DNA of 64,000 nt from the NCBI RefSeq assembly GCF_017301635.1, contig NZ_CP071091.1:2616001-2680000 (forward strand), in the 5' to 3' direction. This DNA comes from Myxococcus landrumus. GTDB taxonomy: Bacteria; Myxococcota; Myxococcia; Myxococcales; Myxococcaceae. The notes under the pieces are model-generated. The model saw only the letters and a list, made by a program, of their open reading frames with translations. It made no database searches and was not told the DNA's origin. Numbering within the stretch: position 1 is the first letter of the stretch; each line of letters begins with the position of its first letter. A program made the translations under genes and the position numbers. Below are positions 55,985 to 64,000 of this stretch, one piece after another.

Positions 55985-56509
55985 TTATTGCGAACTCATC
56001 GATTCGTCTTCGCGTGCGGTGACTGCGCTGCCCAGCCGGGCCACGTCCCGGACCAGATCCTGCGCTCTTTGCCGCAGCGTTGCCAACTCCGCCTCGAGCG
56101 AACGACGGTGCTCTCCCCCGAAGGCGCGTTCTCCCAACTCGTCCCGCAGCCCATCCAATAGACCACCGAGGTCCCGCTCCACCTGGTCGATGTGGTTGCG
56201 ATGAAACACGAAGGACTTCTTGATGTCCTCCAGGGTGTGCCCCTCCGCCATCATCCGCTTGATGACGTTGATACGGCGCACTGCTTCCACTGGATAGAGA
56301 CCCAAGCTCCCCTGGTGTTTCCCCTTACGACCAACCCGGCGGCTTCTCGGTAGCAAACCCGCCTGGACGTACTTGCGGAAGGTCGCTTCCGACAGACGCA
56401 CGCCCCTTGGACGGAAGATTTCCAGGATGGCGCTCGCGGGAAGTCCTCCCGCGTTCTCGCGCTCAATCCGAGCTATCTCCTCGGGGTCCAACAGGTCCAT
56501 CGGTTCCAT
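55985..56509 (-). CDS. MerR-family transcriptional regulator
   Basis: 174 residues. MerR-type winged [38 protein letters not shown] then [32 protein letters not shown] long helix ([16 protein letters not shown]...[23 protein letters not shown]) follows as dimerisation coiled coil. No Cys-based effector site, so not a classical metal sensor. An N-terminal extension of ~20 residues precedes the HTH. The sigma-4-like gene follows after 55 bp, so the pair may act together. A candidate promoter/operator lies upstream. Confidence 0.85.
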   Translation of the reverse strand: MEPMDLLDPEEIARIERENAGGLPASAILEIFRPRGVRLSEATFRKYVQAGLLPRSRRVGRKGKHQGSLGLYPVEAVRRINVIKRMMAEGHTLEDIKKSFVFHRNHIDQVERDLGGLLDGLRDELGERAFGGEHRRSLEAELATLRQRAQDLVRDVARLGSAVTAREDESMSSQ

Positions 56510-56570
56510 TGAATATAAGCTACTCAGAGGAGGACACTGAGTGCCAGAAACGACCCTTCGGTGTCAAGGT
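56510..56570 (-). promoter_or_regulatory. Candidate promoter and operator of the MerR gene
   Basis: Read on the minus strand: a perfect -35 hexamer TTGACA (56562-56567) and, nearer the start codon, an inverted repeat ACTCAG/CTGAGT (56522-56527, 56537-56542) with a 9-base spacer, 13 bp before the ATG. A good -10 at normal spacing is not seen. Autoregulation by MerR is possible. Confidence 0.3.
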
Positions 56571-56828
56571 AGACCGCTACAGGTCCGTAGCGCCGGGGGG
56601 GCGCACGCTTCGTTGGCTGGGCGGGTGAACAGACGCGTCCACGGAGCACGCGCGCGGTGGCGCGGCGCCTCGCGTCAACGACGAGGGTTCTCGGCCTCCA
56701 GGAATCGAGACCGTGAGACAGAGCGGGTGTCGGAGACACCCCAGGACGTCACGCGACCTCCAGGGTCTGGAGGTGTCAACGCGTGAACATCAGCAACGGG
56801 GTGACGGTGCGCCGAGGCGGCGCGGGGC
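56571..56828. other. Noncoding remainder between kinase and MerR genes
   Basis: About 260 bp with no credible gene. It separates the minus-strand kinase stop (56829) from the MerR promoter area. No terminator with a T-run was identified. Confidence 0.4.
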
Positions 56829-59009
56829 TCAGCGGCTTCGGGGCGGGCGGAACTCGCGCGTCACCGTGGCACCTTCGGTGATGGTGACTTCGAAGCGCTT
56901 GTCGCCCGCGGGGTGATTGAAGAGCAGTTTGTAGGTGCCCGGGGCCAGCTTGTAGGAGGCCCGGCCGGAGACCTCCCCGAGGCGGCGTCCATCCAGGAAC
57001 ACCGTCGCGTACGGCGTGGCCTTCACCACCAGCAGTCCCGTGGGATTCACGGCGGCCTGGCGCGCGGGCTGCTGGGAGGCGCCCTCCTCGCCGGACTTCG
57101 GGGGCGTGGCGAGCACCGACTCGCGCTTCAGCCCTTCCACCTCGGCCTCGGAATCGGCGGCGTCCTGCGCGGGAGCCGTCGCTGACGCCGCCACGAGCTC
57201 CGGAGACTTCGCGCCAACGGCGGGGACTGTCGTGTTCTGGACATTGCCGCCACCGGCCACCCGCGGACCCGCCGCGGGCTCGGCATTCGCCTGGGGCGGG
57301 GTCGCCCGAGGCTGCCCCTCCGCCGAGAGCCGGGACGCGGGCAGCGGCTTGGGGCCGGAGTCAAAGCGATGCACCACGAAGGCCCCGCCGACGAGCGCCA
57401 CGCCCAGGCCCACGGCCAGCGCCAGCACCCACGGCTTGCTCCAGACCGAGCCAGCAGCGGCGCCCTCCGATGAAGCGGAACCGGTGGCGACAGGGACCGA
57501 GCGGTCAGCCCGTGCCTCCTCGTCGTCCGCTGGCACGAGCGAGGAGGACTCGGCCTCCACCGAGTCCCGCGCCGCCAGGCCCGAGGATGACTCGCTCGTC
57601 GAGCCCCCCAGACGTCGCGACTGGCTCTTGGTGCGCCCGACCTTCGTCGGCTCGGCCTGACGCTCGGCCTCGTCAACAAGCGCGGGCTCGGACACGACCG
57701 CGACTCCACCCGGCCGACTTTGCGTCCGGGGCGGGACTCGCACGGAGCCCTCGAGCGAGGCCCCCTCCGGCTGCACCGTCGCGTCAGCCGCGGCGCTCGT
57801 GCGCCCCACGGGCGACGACGGAATCGCGGGCAGCGGCATCCTCGGCGTCGCCATGGGCACGGGCCGTGCCGGCCCCTCGACTTCCTCCCCCCGGCGCGGC
57901 AGCACGAAGGTGTCCGCGTCCACGTCCTCGTCCGGCGAGGCAGGCTCCCGTGCCTGCGTCCGCCCCGGCTTGAGCACCGCCGTGGGCTCCCTGCGCGACG
58001 GAGACGGCGCGGAGTCCTGGCCCTCGGGCGCGGGCGCATCACCGAGCACGTGCGTGCGCTCCTGAATCGCGGGCAACGCCTGCGTCGGGCTCACGGGGAA
58101 CAGCCGCCGCATGAACGCGCCCAGGTCCGTTTCATCCACGGACGTCGCGTGCTCCAGCACACACTGCGCCAGGGCGCGCTCCATCTCGCCCGCCGTCTGG
58201 AAGCGGGCCGAAGGGTCTCGCTCCAGCGCGCGCATCACCACCGCGTCCAGCGCCTCGGGCACCTCCGGGTTGAGCCGGGCCGGGGGCGGAATCACGCTGT
58301 GCTGCACCGCGCGCAGCACCGCCAGCTCCGACTCACCGTCGAACAGCCGCCCGCCCGTCAGCAGCTCCCACAGCACGATGCCCAGGGCGAAGAGGTCCGT
58401 GCGCGAGTCCACATCCTCGCCCCGCGCCTGCTCTGGGGACATGTACGCGAACTTGCCCTTGAGTACGCCGGGCTGCGTGAGCTTCTTGCCCGCCTTCGCG
58501 ATGCCGAAGTCCGTCAGCTTCACCGCGCCGTCATGCGACAGCAGCACGTTCTGCGGCGTGACGTCGCGGTGCACCAGGTCCAACGGATGCCCGTCCACCT
58601 TCAGCCGGTGGGCGTAGTGCAGTCCCCGGGCGACCTCCGCGCCAATGTGCGCCACCAGCATCGGCGGCACCGGGTCCATCATCTCCTTGCAGCGCTTGCG
58701 CAGCTCCCACAGCGAGCAGCCGCGCACGTACTCCATCGCCAGGTAGTACGTGTCCTCGTGCTGGTCGAAGTCGAAGATCTGCACCACGTTCGCATGGTTC
58801 AGCCGCGAGACGAGGCGCGCCTCCGCGATGAACATCCCCACGAACTCCGGGTCGCTCGCGAGGAACGAGCGCACCCGCTTGATGACGACCTCCTTCTCGA
58901 ACCCGGCGGCGCCCTGGGCGGTGCAGAGATAGATCTCCGCCATCCCGCCCTCCGCGAGCTTGCGGCGGACGACGTACTTGCCGATCTGCATGCCGGCGAC
59001 GAGCGTCAC
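56829..59009 (-). CDS. Membrane-anchored Ser/Thr protein kinase with PEGA domain
   Basis: 726 residues. Residues ~10-285: Hanks-type kinase with Gly-loop LAEGGMAEIYL, VAIK-type VVIKRV lysine, catalytic loop HRDVTPQNVLLS, DFG (LTDFGIAKAG) and SPE (YMSPEQARGED). HRDVTPQN in place of HRDLKPEN is frequent in myxobacterial kinases. A ~240-residue Pro/Ser/Glu-rich linker follows, a membrane segment (about 527-549) and an extracytoplasmic C-terminal PEGA domain (GLLVVKATPYATVFLDGRRLGEV...YKLAPGTYKLLF). PEGA domains may bind cell-wall or protein ligands. Encoded in tandem with a second such kinase, 21 bp after it. Confidence 0.93.
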   Translation of the reverse strand: MTLVAGMQIGKYVVRRKLAEGGMAEIYLCTAQGAAGFEKEVVIKRVRSFLASDPEFVGMFIAEARLVSRLNHANVVQIFDFDQHEDTYYLAMEYVRGCSLWELRKRCKEMMDPVPPMLVAHIGAEVARGLHYAHRLKVDGHPLDLVHRDVTPQNVLLSHDGAVKLTDFGIAKAGKKLTQPGVLKGKFAYMSPEQARGEDVDSRTDLFALGIVLWELLTGGRLFDGESELAVLRAVQHSVIPPPARLNPEVPEALDAVVMRALERDPSARFQTAGEMERALAQCVLEHATSVDETDLGAFMRRLFPVSPTQALPAIQERTHVLGDAPAPEGQDSAPSPSRREPTAVLKPGRTQAREPASPDEDVDADTFVLPRRGEEVEGPARPVPMATPRMPLPAIPSSPVGRTSAAADATVQPEGASLEGSVRVPPRTQSRPGGVAVVSEPALVDEAERQAEPTKVGRTKSQSRRLGGSTSESSSGLAARDSVEAESSSLVPADDEEARADRSVPVATGSASSEGAAAGSVWSKPWVLALAVGLGVALVGGAFVVHRFDSGPKPLPASRLSAEGQPRATPPQANAEPAAGPRVAGGGNVQNTTVPAVGAKSPELVAASATAPAQDAADSEAEVEGLKRESVLATPPKSGEEGASQQPARQAAVNPTGLLVVKATPYATVFLDGRRLGEVSGRASYKLAPGTYKLLFNHPAGDKRFEVTITEGATVTREFRPPRSR

Positions 59010-59030
59010 GAGAGCGTCCCAACCATGTGC

Positions 59031-61448
59031 TTATTCCAGCTTCACGCTCACCACGTTGAGCTCGATGGGCTTGACCTCGATACGCCGACTGACCGTCTTC
59101 TTGAGGTCCGGATTGAAGAACTTGCAGTCGTAGGTGCCCAGCCGCAGTTCGACCTCTTCGAACGGCGTCTCCCCCAGCTTCTTGCCTCCACACGTGACTT
59201 CAGCCCAGGGGCGCACCGCGAAGCGCACCTTCGCCGTGCGTGACTCCACCCGGGCTTCCGGCCTCGGCGCTCGGACGGTCGGCGGCGCGCGCTGCTCCTC
59301 CGGCTGCAACGTGAAGCGCTCCACCTGCTCCGGCCCCGAGCCCACCGTCACCGTGCGCTCGCCTGGCCGGTACTTCTCGGCCTCCACCCGGACCGCCAGC
59401 GCCACGCCCGGCGCGACCTCCAGCACCACCGGCGCCGCGCCTCGCTGCTGACCATCCACGATGACCACCGCTCGGGACGGCTCCGCGTCCACGCGCAACC
59501 GGACCTTCACCGCGGGCGCGGTCTCCGTGGGCGGCGCGGGGGGCTGAGACACCTCCGAGGCCGTGGCCTCCGGGGCGGGCGCCCGCTGCACCACCGGCAC
59601 CAGCCTCAACACCCCCAGCGGCACTGGACCGGAGTTCTTGATCTCCAGCTCCGTCCGCAGCTCCTGGTAGCCCTCCCGGTAGAGCACGAGCGAGTAGCGC
59701 CCCTCGGGCATCTCCGGCAGCGTCAGCGGCGTGCGCGCCGGCATCTCCTGCCCGTCGAACACCACGCGCGCGCCAGCCGGAACGGTCTCCACCCTCGCCG
59801 GCGCCAGCACCACGGGCTCCGGCTTCAGCCAGGCCCACAACAGCACCAGCACCACGACGCCCAGACCCACCGCGGGAATCCACCACCCCAATCGGGACGG
59901 GGGCGGAGGCGTCTCCACCGGACGCGCGACGCCTGGCTTCTTGCGACCGGGGCGCGACATGCCCAGCGACAGCGTGGGCGCGTCCTCCTCCATGTCGTCG
60001 TCCACCTGCGGCAGCGGCAGCGCCACCCGCGACGGCCTCGGAAGTGGCCCCGCCAGCTCCGGCATCGCGAGCGTCGGCGCGTCCTCTTCCACGTGATGGA
60101 CCATGGGCACCGGCCGCGTCGAGGCCCGGACCTCCGCCGGCTTCGGCTCGGTCGCGGCCTTCACGTCCGTCAGCGTCGCGCGGGAAGCGGCGCGTCCATC
60201 CACCGTCGGCGCGTCCTCCTCCACCCGAGGCTGCGCCGGCACCGCGCCCATCCCCGAGCGAGACGTCTTGTCCGGCGCGACCGGCTCCACCGCCTTGCGC
60301 TGGCCCGACAGCCGAGCCCCCGGCGACGACAGCTCGATGCGTCCCGTCTTGCCCGTGCCGCGCGGACGCAGCGCCGCCGTCTCACCCTCGGACGTGCCGC
60401 TGGTGCGCGGCAGCGCGGGCCGCAACCCGGTGCGCCGCGCGCCCGCCTCCTGCCGTCCCGAACCCGACGCGGAGTCGGGGGAATCTTCCGAGGGCAGCTC
60501 GCCCGAGCGGGCCTCGGAGGCCAGCCGCTCCGCGTAGATCTCCTTCATGTACGCGGCGACATGCGCCGTGGACGACGGCAGCCGGCGCTCGCTCAGCCAC
60601 TCCTCCAGCGCGAGCTGCAGATGCACGGCCTCCTGGTAGCGGGCCGCCGGGTCCTTCGCCAACGCCTTGAGCACGATGGCGTCCAGGTCCTGCGGCACCC
60701 GCGAGGACACCTGCGACGGCGGCGCCACCTTGCACTCGGCCACCGCCGCGAGCGTCTGGATGTCGCTGCCCCGCTTGAACAACCGCGTGCTCGTGAGCAA
60801 CTCGTACAGCACCACGCCCAACGCGAAGATGTCCGCGCGGCAGTCCACCCGCTGCCCTGCCGCCTGCTCCGGCGACATGTACGAATACTTGCCCTTCAGC
60901 ACGCCCGAACGCGTCACCGTGGCCTGGTCCGCCGCCTTGGCGATACCGAAGTCCACCACCTTCACCCCACCCTCGAACGTCACGAGGATGTTCTGCGGCG
61001 ACACGTCGCGGTGGACGATGCCCAGGGGCTTTCCCGTCGTCGGGTCCGTGCGCTTGTGCGCGTAGTCCAGGCCCGCGCAGGCCTCGATGAGGATGCGGCA
61101 CACCAGCGGCACCGGCACCGGCTGCGCCATGGCCTCCGACTGCTTCCACACCCGGCGCATGTCCTCGCCGTGGATGTACTCCATGGCGATGAAGAACGAG
61201 TCGTCCTGCGCGCCCAGGTCGAAAATCTGCACGACGTTGGCGTGATTGAGCCGCGCCGCGATGCGCGCCTCGTCCAGGAACATCTTGACGAAGTCGTCGT
61301 TCTCCGCGAGGTGCGGGAGGATTCGCTTCACCACCACCAGCTTCTCGAAGCCCTCCGGGCCCGGCTGGCGCGCGAGGTACAACTGCGCCATCCCGCCCAT
61401 GGCGAGCCGCTTCAGGAGCTGGTACCTGCCATACGTTTCAATGGTCAC
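59031..61448 (-). CDS. Membrane-anchored Ser/Thr protein kinase with three PEGA-like domains
   Basis: 805 residues from a GTG at 61448 (GGGGAG upstream); the frame to 61535 adds atypical sequence. Kinase domain ~8-275: LAMGGMAQLYLARQ, VVVKRIL lysine, HRDVSPQNILV, VDFGIAKAA, YMSPEQAAGQ. The linker holds three EEDAPT(V/L) repeats (VEEDAPTVDG, VEEDAPTLAM, MEEDAPTLSL) that may be phospho-acceptor or FHA-docking sites. Membrane segment ~520-540 (WWIPAVGLGVVVLVLLWAWL). Then three PEGA-like repeats: VETVPAGARVVFDGQ..., LRVDAEPSRAVVIVDGQ..., FAVRPWAEVTCGGKKLGET... ending at the C-terminus. Likely senses an envelope signal and phosphorylates cytoplasmic partners. Confidence 0.93.
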   Translation of the reverse strand: MTIETYGRYQLLKRLAMGGMAQLYLARQPGPEGFEKLVVVKRILPHLAENDDFVKMFLDEARIAARLNHANVVQIFDLGAQDDSFFIAMEYIHGEDMRRVWKQSEAMAQPVPVPLVCRILIEACAGLDYAHKRTDPTTGKPLGIVHRDVSPQNILVTFEGGVKVVDFGIAKAADQATVTRSGVLKGKYSYMSPEQAAGQRVDCRADIFALGVVLYELLTSTRLFKRGSDIQTLAAVAECKVAPPSQVSSRVPQDLDAIVLKALAKDPAARYQEAVHLQLALEEWLSERRLPSSTAHVAAYMKEIYAERLASEARSGELPSEDSPDSASGSGRQEAGARRTGLRPALPRTSGTSEGETAALRPRGTGKTGRIELSSPGARLSGQRKAVEPVAPDKTSRSGMGAVPAQPRVEEDAPTVDGRAASRATLTDVKAATEPKPAEVRASTRPVPMVHHVEEDAPTLAMPELAGPLPRPSRVALPLPQVDDDMEEDAPTLSLGMSRPGRKKPGVARPVETPPPPSRLGWWIPAVGLGVVVLVLLWAWLKPEPVVLAPARVETVPAGARVVFDGQEMPARTPLTLPEMPEGRYSLVLYREGYQELRTELEIKNSGPVPLGVLRLVPVVQRAPAPEATASEVSQPPAPPTETAPAVKVRLRVDAEPSRAVVIVDGQQRGAAPVVLEVAPGVALAVRVEAEKYRPGERTVTVGSGPEQVERFTLQPEEQRAPPTVRAPRPEARVESRTAKVRFAVRPWAEVTCGGKKLGETPFEEVELRLGTYDCKFFNPDLKKTVSRRIEVKPIELNVVSVKLE

Positions 61449-61592
61449 GGCGACCCGACCGCTCCCCACGGGGAAATTCCACGGCCCGTGGCCTGCTGGA
61501 ATCCGGGCGCGGCGAAGCCCCGAGCGTAAGCCCACACGCCAGGGGGGTCAAACCCTTGTGGAGCCCCTGAAACCGGTTCGCCTCCAGGGGCG

Positions 61593-61937
61593 CTACCGGC
61601 GAGCGGCGCGGACCTCTCGGGTCTCCCTCATCAGCGCCTCCAGCTCGTCCAGGTGCCGCTTGAGCACCGGCATCAGCACCGGCGCCCGGTCCACCCGATC
61701 GAACAGGTCCAGGACGCGATCCACCTTACGCTCGATTTCCTGGGCTCGGGCTGGAGTAATCCGGCGGAGCAGCAGGTCCGCGCCAGCCTCCATCAGCGCG
61801 CGGGCCACGGCATCCCGGGAGGCGAGCGGCTCTTCCTTGCGGCGGCCCTCGCCCTGGATGACCCGGAGGCCTTGAGCGCGTGCTCGCGAGGAGCCACCCG
61901 CGCTCGTCGTCGTCGTTCCTTCGGAGTCTGGGGACAT
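61593..61937 (-). CDS. Small charged helical protein, unknown function
   Basis: 114 residues from the ATG at 61937 (GAGGAGG upstream). The first ~35 residues are Ser/Thr/Gly-rich; the rest is a charged helical stretch (ASRDAVARALMEAGADLLLRRITPARAQEIERKVDRVLDLFDRV...LMPVLKRHLDELEALMRE), likely a helical hairpin or coiled coil. No signal or membrane segment. I do not recognise the family. Located before the kinase pair on the same strand, with a hairpin in the 144-bp gap (GCCCCTG/CAGGGGC near 61564-61592), so probably its own transcript. Confidence 0.65.
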   Translation of the reverse strand: MSPDSEGTTTTSAGGSSRARAQGLRVIQGEGRRKEEPLASRDAVARALMEAGADLLLRRITPARAQEIERKVDRVLDLFDRVDRAPVLMPVLKRHLDELEALMRETREVRAARR

Positions 61938-62119
61938 CACCGGGTGCCTCCTCGGCGGGAGCGGGTACGACCTCAGGGTACACACCGTGAGGAGCCCTCC
62001 AATTTTCTGGTCATCCGCACAGGCGGAAGCAGACCTGTAGCACCCGGGGCCGACATGAACGTCGAGGGCCGGATGAAGGGCCCTTCGACTGGCTCACATC
62101 CGAGGCCCTCTCCCCCCAC

Positions 62120-63999
62120 TCACTGGGCGGCGCAGGAGCGCCGGTAGGTGATGGCCACCTTGGCCCCCGGTGCGGGGACGTTGGTGAAGATGACGGTGTT
62201 GGTGGGCGCGTCGTAGCGCCACCCCACCGCCGGCTGGCCGTTCACCGTCACCGTCACCGTGCCCGGCTCCGGCGCATCGCTCAGGGGGAAGCGGTCCTGC
62301 GCGGAGAAGGCCTTGTTGGCCACCGCCGTCAGCAGCGGGCCGTAGTTGGCCGCGCACACGTTCATCACCTCGCCGCCCGTGCGCACCGTGGCCTCCGCGT
62401 AGCGCGTCCCCGCGCCACCCGCCGTGGCACATGCCGCCGCCGTGGGAGCGATGGCGTAGAACGTGGCGCGCTGCGGTTGGTTCTGCCCCTTGAGCTGCTG
62501 GGCCCACTGCACGTAGGTGTCCACCGCGTCGGGCGAGTGGTCGTCCTCGTCGCCGATGAAGACGACCACGAGCGCGGCCGAGTCCCGCAGGAACTTCAGG
62601 TTGCCGTCGCGGGGCATGGCCGTGCGCGGGTCATCCGCGTTGTTCACCAAGGGCGGCGACAGCGCGCGGCGCATGGCCTCGAAGCCCTGCTCCACGTGCG
62701 CGCACTGCCCCACCTGCACGTTCTGCTGGAGCGCCGCCGTCAGGTTGCCCATCGCCTGCGTGAGGATGCGAGGCCGGGAGTTGTCCACGGGGAAGAAGCG
62801 CCCCGCCTCACCGCCTTCCGCGCCCCCCGGACACGCACCGGAGACAGGACCGATGCCCGTGGTGGTGACGGCCACATGGACGTCCACCTGCTTGGCGAGC
62901 GCCGTGTCCACGAACGAGGGAACGGCGGCCACCAGCCGGGGATGCTCCTCCACCATGGACGCCGTGTTGTCGACGACGAAGAGGACGTCCACCTTGCTCA
63001 CGTCCTGCTGCGTGAAGGTGTCCGTCTTCTCCATCCGCTTGGAGGACTCGCCGATGAGCGGCACCAGCAGCGGCGCGGCCAGCTCGCTCGAGTTCACGAA
63101 CAGCGGCGACAGGTTCATCCCGTACACCTGCGCGGCGTACTCCACGTCCACCGTGAAGGCCTCGCCCGGCTGGAGCGTGAAGGGCTGGGGCGCGGGCACG
63201 CCGCTCACCGTGAACTCACCGTCCGTGGTGCCCGGGCCCACCCACACCCTGGAGACGGACACGGGCCTGGAGCACGCGTTGAGGTAGTTCACCTCGCGGG
63301 GCTCGGGCGGACAGTCGCGCCGCGCCACGCCCCAGTCCACATACCAGGGCGACGCCATCAGACAGGACATCTCGGATTGCGCCACCAGCGGCACCAACAG
63401 GAGCGGATTGGCCGGGTTCATCTGCTCCACCTGGGCCTCTCCCGTGAAGGAGCCGCCGAGAATCGGCGCGTTGAAGGCCACCTGGAAGCTGAACCAATCG
63501 CCCGGATAGAGGGTGACGCCGAAGAGGCCGCCACCCGGCAGGCTGAACACCCCGCCGCCGTTGTCGCGGAGCTGGACGTTCTTCACCGGGCAGATGTCCC
63601 GCCCCTTGTTCTCCAGCTTCACGCCCAACACCGCCCCCCGGCCCGGAATCACCGTGCCGAAGTCCACCACCGCGGGGGTGATGGCCAGCTCACAGGGCGC
63701 ATGCGCCAGCGCCTCGCCCCGGAAGGTGAGGTCCACCGTGCCCGTGGCATAGGCGTTGGTGCTCATCACCAACACCCCCGTCGCCCGGCCCGCGCGCGTG
63801 GGCTCGTAATAGACCGGGATGTTGACCTCCTGCCCCGGCTGCAACGTGTACGGCGTGGCCAGCGGCGCGTGGTTGAACTGGAGCGGCCCCGTCGGGTCCG
63901 TCCGCCACTCCAACGACTGGATGGTGAGCGTGCCCGCATTGGTGGCGCCGCAGTTCTTCACGTTGACCATGACGCGCGACTTGGAGCCCAGCGGCTGCA
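62120..63999 (-). CDS. Choice-of-anchor-D / von Willebrand A surface protein (5' partial)
   Basis: C-terminal ~626 residues; the frame is open to the window end, so the start is outside. The first ~300 residues are repeated Ig-like ASH/choice-of-anchor-D domains (ITPAVVDFGTVIPGRGAVLGVKLENKG, TLQPGQEVNIPVYYEPTRAG). Then comes a vWA domain with a MIDAS-type start VDVLFVVDNTASM (D-x-T/S-x-S) and a loop VVVFIGDEDDHSP. A C-terminal beta domain (GTVTVTVNGQPAVGWRYDAPTNTVIF) ends the protein. Many such proteins are lipoproteins on the myxobacterial surface; adhesion or matrix binding is inferred. Confidence 0.85.
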   Translation of the reverse strand, partial: QPLGSKSRVMVNVKNCGATNAGTLTIQSLEWRTDPTGPLQFNHAPLATPYTLQPGQEVNIPVYYEPTRAGRATGVLVMSTNAYATGTVDLTFRGEALAHAPCELAITPAVVDFGTVIPGRGAVLGVKLENKGRDICPVKNVQLRDNGGGVFSLPGGGLFGVTLYPGDWFSFQVAFNAPILGGSFTGEAQVEQMNPANPLLLVPLVAQSEMSCLMASPWYVDWGVARRDCPPEPREVNYLNACSRPVSVSRVWVGPGTTDGEFTVSGVPAPQPFTLQPGEAFTVDVEYAAQVYGMNLSPLFVNSSELAAPLLVPLIGESSKRMEKTDTFTQQDVSKVDVLFVVDNTASMVEEHPRLVAAVPSFVDTALAKQVDVHVAVTTTGIGPVSGACPGGAEGGEAGRFFPVDNSRPRILTQAMGNLTAALQQNVQVGQCAHVEQGFEAMRRALSPPLVNNADDPRTAMPRDGNLKFLRDSAALVVVFIGDEDDHSPDAVDTYVQWAQQLKGQNQPQRATFYAIAPTAAACATAGGAGTRYAEATVRTGGEVMNVCAANYGPLLTAVANKAFSAQDRFPLSDAPEPGTVTVTVNGQPAVGWRYDAPTNTVIFTNVPAPGAKVAITYRRSCAAQ

Positions 64000-64000
64000 G

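Overview
The window looks like a chromosomal segment of a myxobacterium (order Myxococcales, suborder Cystobacterineae, close to Myxococcus or Corallococcus). The grounds are very high GC content, many GTG starts, Ser/Thr kinases with PEGA domains and HRDV[ST]PQN catalytic loops, many TPR proteins and lipoproteins of no assigned function, a vitamin-B12-dependent ribonucleotide reductase, and a wbaP-GT-GT-waaL block that resembles, from memory, the O-antigen locus of Myxococcus xanthus. I see no rRNA, tRNA, CRISPR array, insertion sequence or prophage. The first and last genes are cut by the window edges.

Layout. 1-4.4 kb: an RND efflux pump subunit, a MarR regulator overlapping its stop codon, and a secreted protein of unknown function. 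4.4-13 kb: mostly minus-strand housekeeping genes (CoA transferase family III, SCP2-like lipid carrier, a response regulator facing a degenerate histidine-kinase-like protein, TatA, long-chain acyl-CoA synthetase with a TPR partner, an RpoH-like sigma factor, and a Rieske-folE-FAD oxidase operon). 14.4-19.8 kb: a plus-strand zinc-uptake operon that covers the whole envelope: small Cys/His protein, outer-membrane beta-barrel, ZnuA, His-motif lipoprotein, ZnuC, ZnuB. 19.9-25.7 kb: a ChaN-like lipoprotein, an isochorismatase, and a second probable metal-handling cluster (MerC, TPR protein, His-tailed lipoprotein, and a paralogue of the small Cys/His protein). 26-30 kb: an ATP-grasp protein, a BAX-inhibitor-1 membrane protein, an AA10 lytic polysaccharide monooxygenase and a thioredoxin-like ferredoxin. 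30-33 kb: about 600 bp of structured noncoding DNA, then nrdJ with a strong terminator.

33.4-39.9 kb: one very large minus-strand gene (2143 codons). It joins an N-terminal MshEN-type (cyclic-di-GMP-binding family) domain, about 34 Pro/Gly/Ser repeats, a long acidic disordered stretch and a GAF-like C-terminal domain. 40-42 kb: a secreted trypsin-like protease with a duplicated Cys-containing C-terminal domain. 42.2-56.5 kb: envelope polysaccharide and LPS genes (WbaP-like, two GT4 glycosyltransferases, WaaL-like, LptG, LptF) that run directly into purine genes: purH, a zinc-ribbon TPR protein, purD, lptF, lptG and waaL are packed with gaps or overlaps of at most 4 bp. Upstream lie a stand-alone sigma-region-4-like protein and a MerR regulator. 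56.8-62 kb: two PEGA Ser/Thr kinases and a small helical protein. 62.1 kb to the end: a partial cell-surface protein with choice-of-anchor-D and von Willebrand A domains.

The most notable points are the MshEN-repeat-GAF protein, the two linked metal clusters that share a paralogous small protein, the fused purine/LPS-export operon, the sigma-4-like Cys protein beside MerR, and the structured leader upstream of nrdJ. All functional statements rest on reading motifs by eye. No database search was run.
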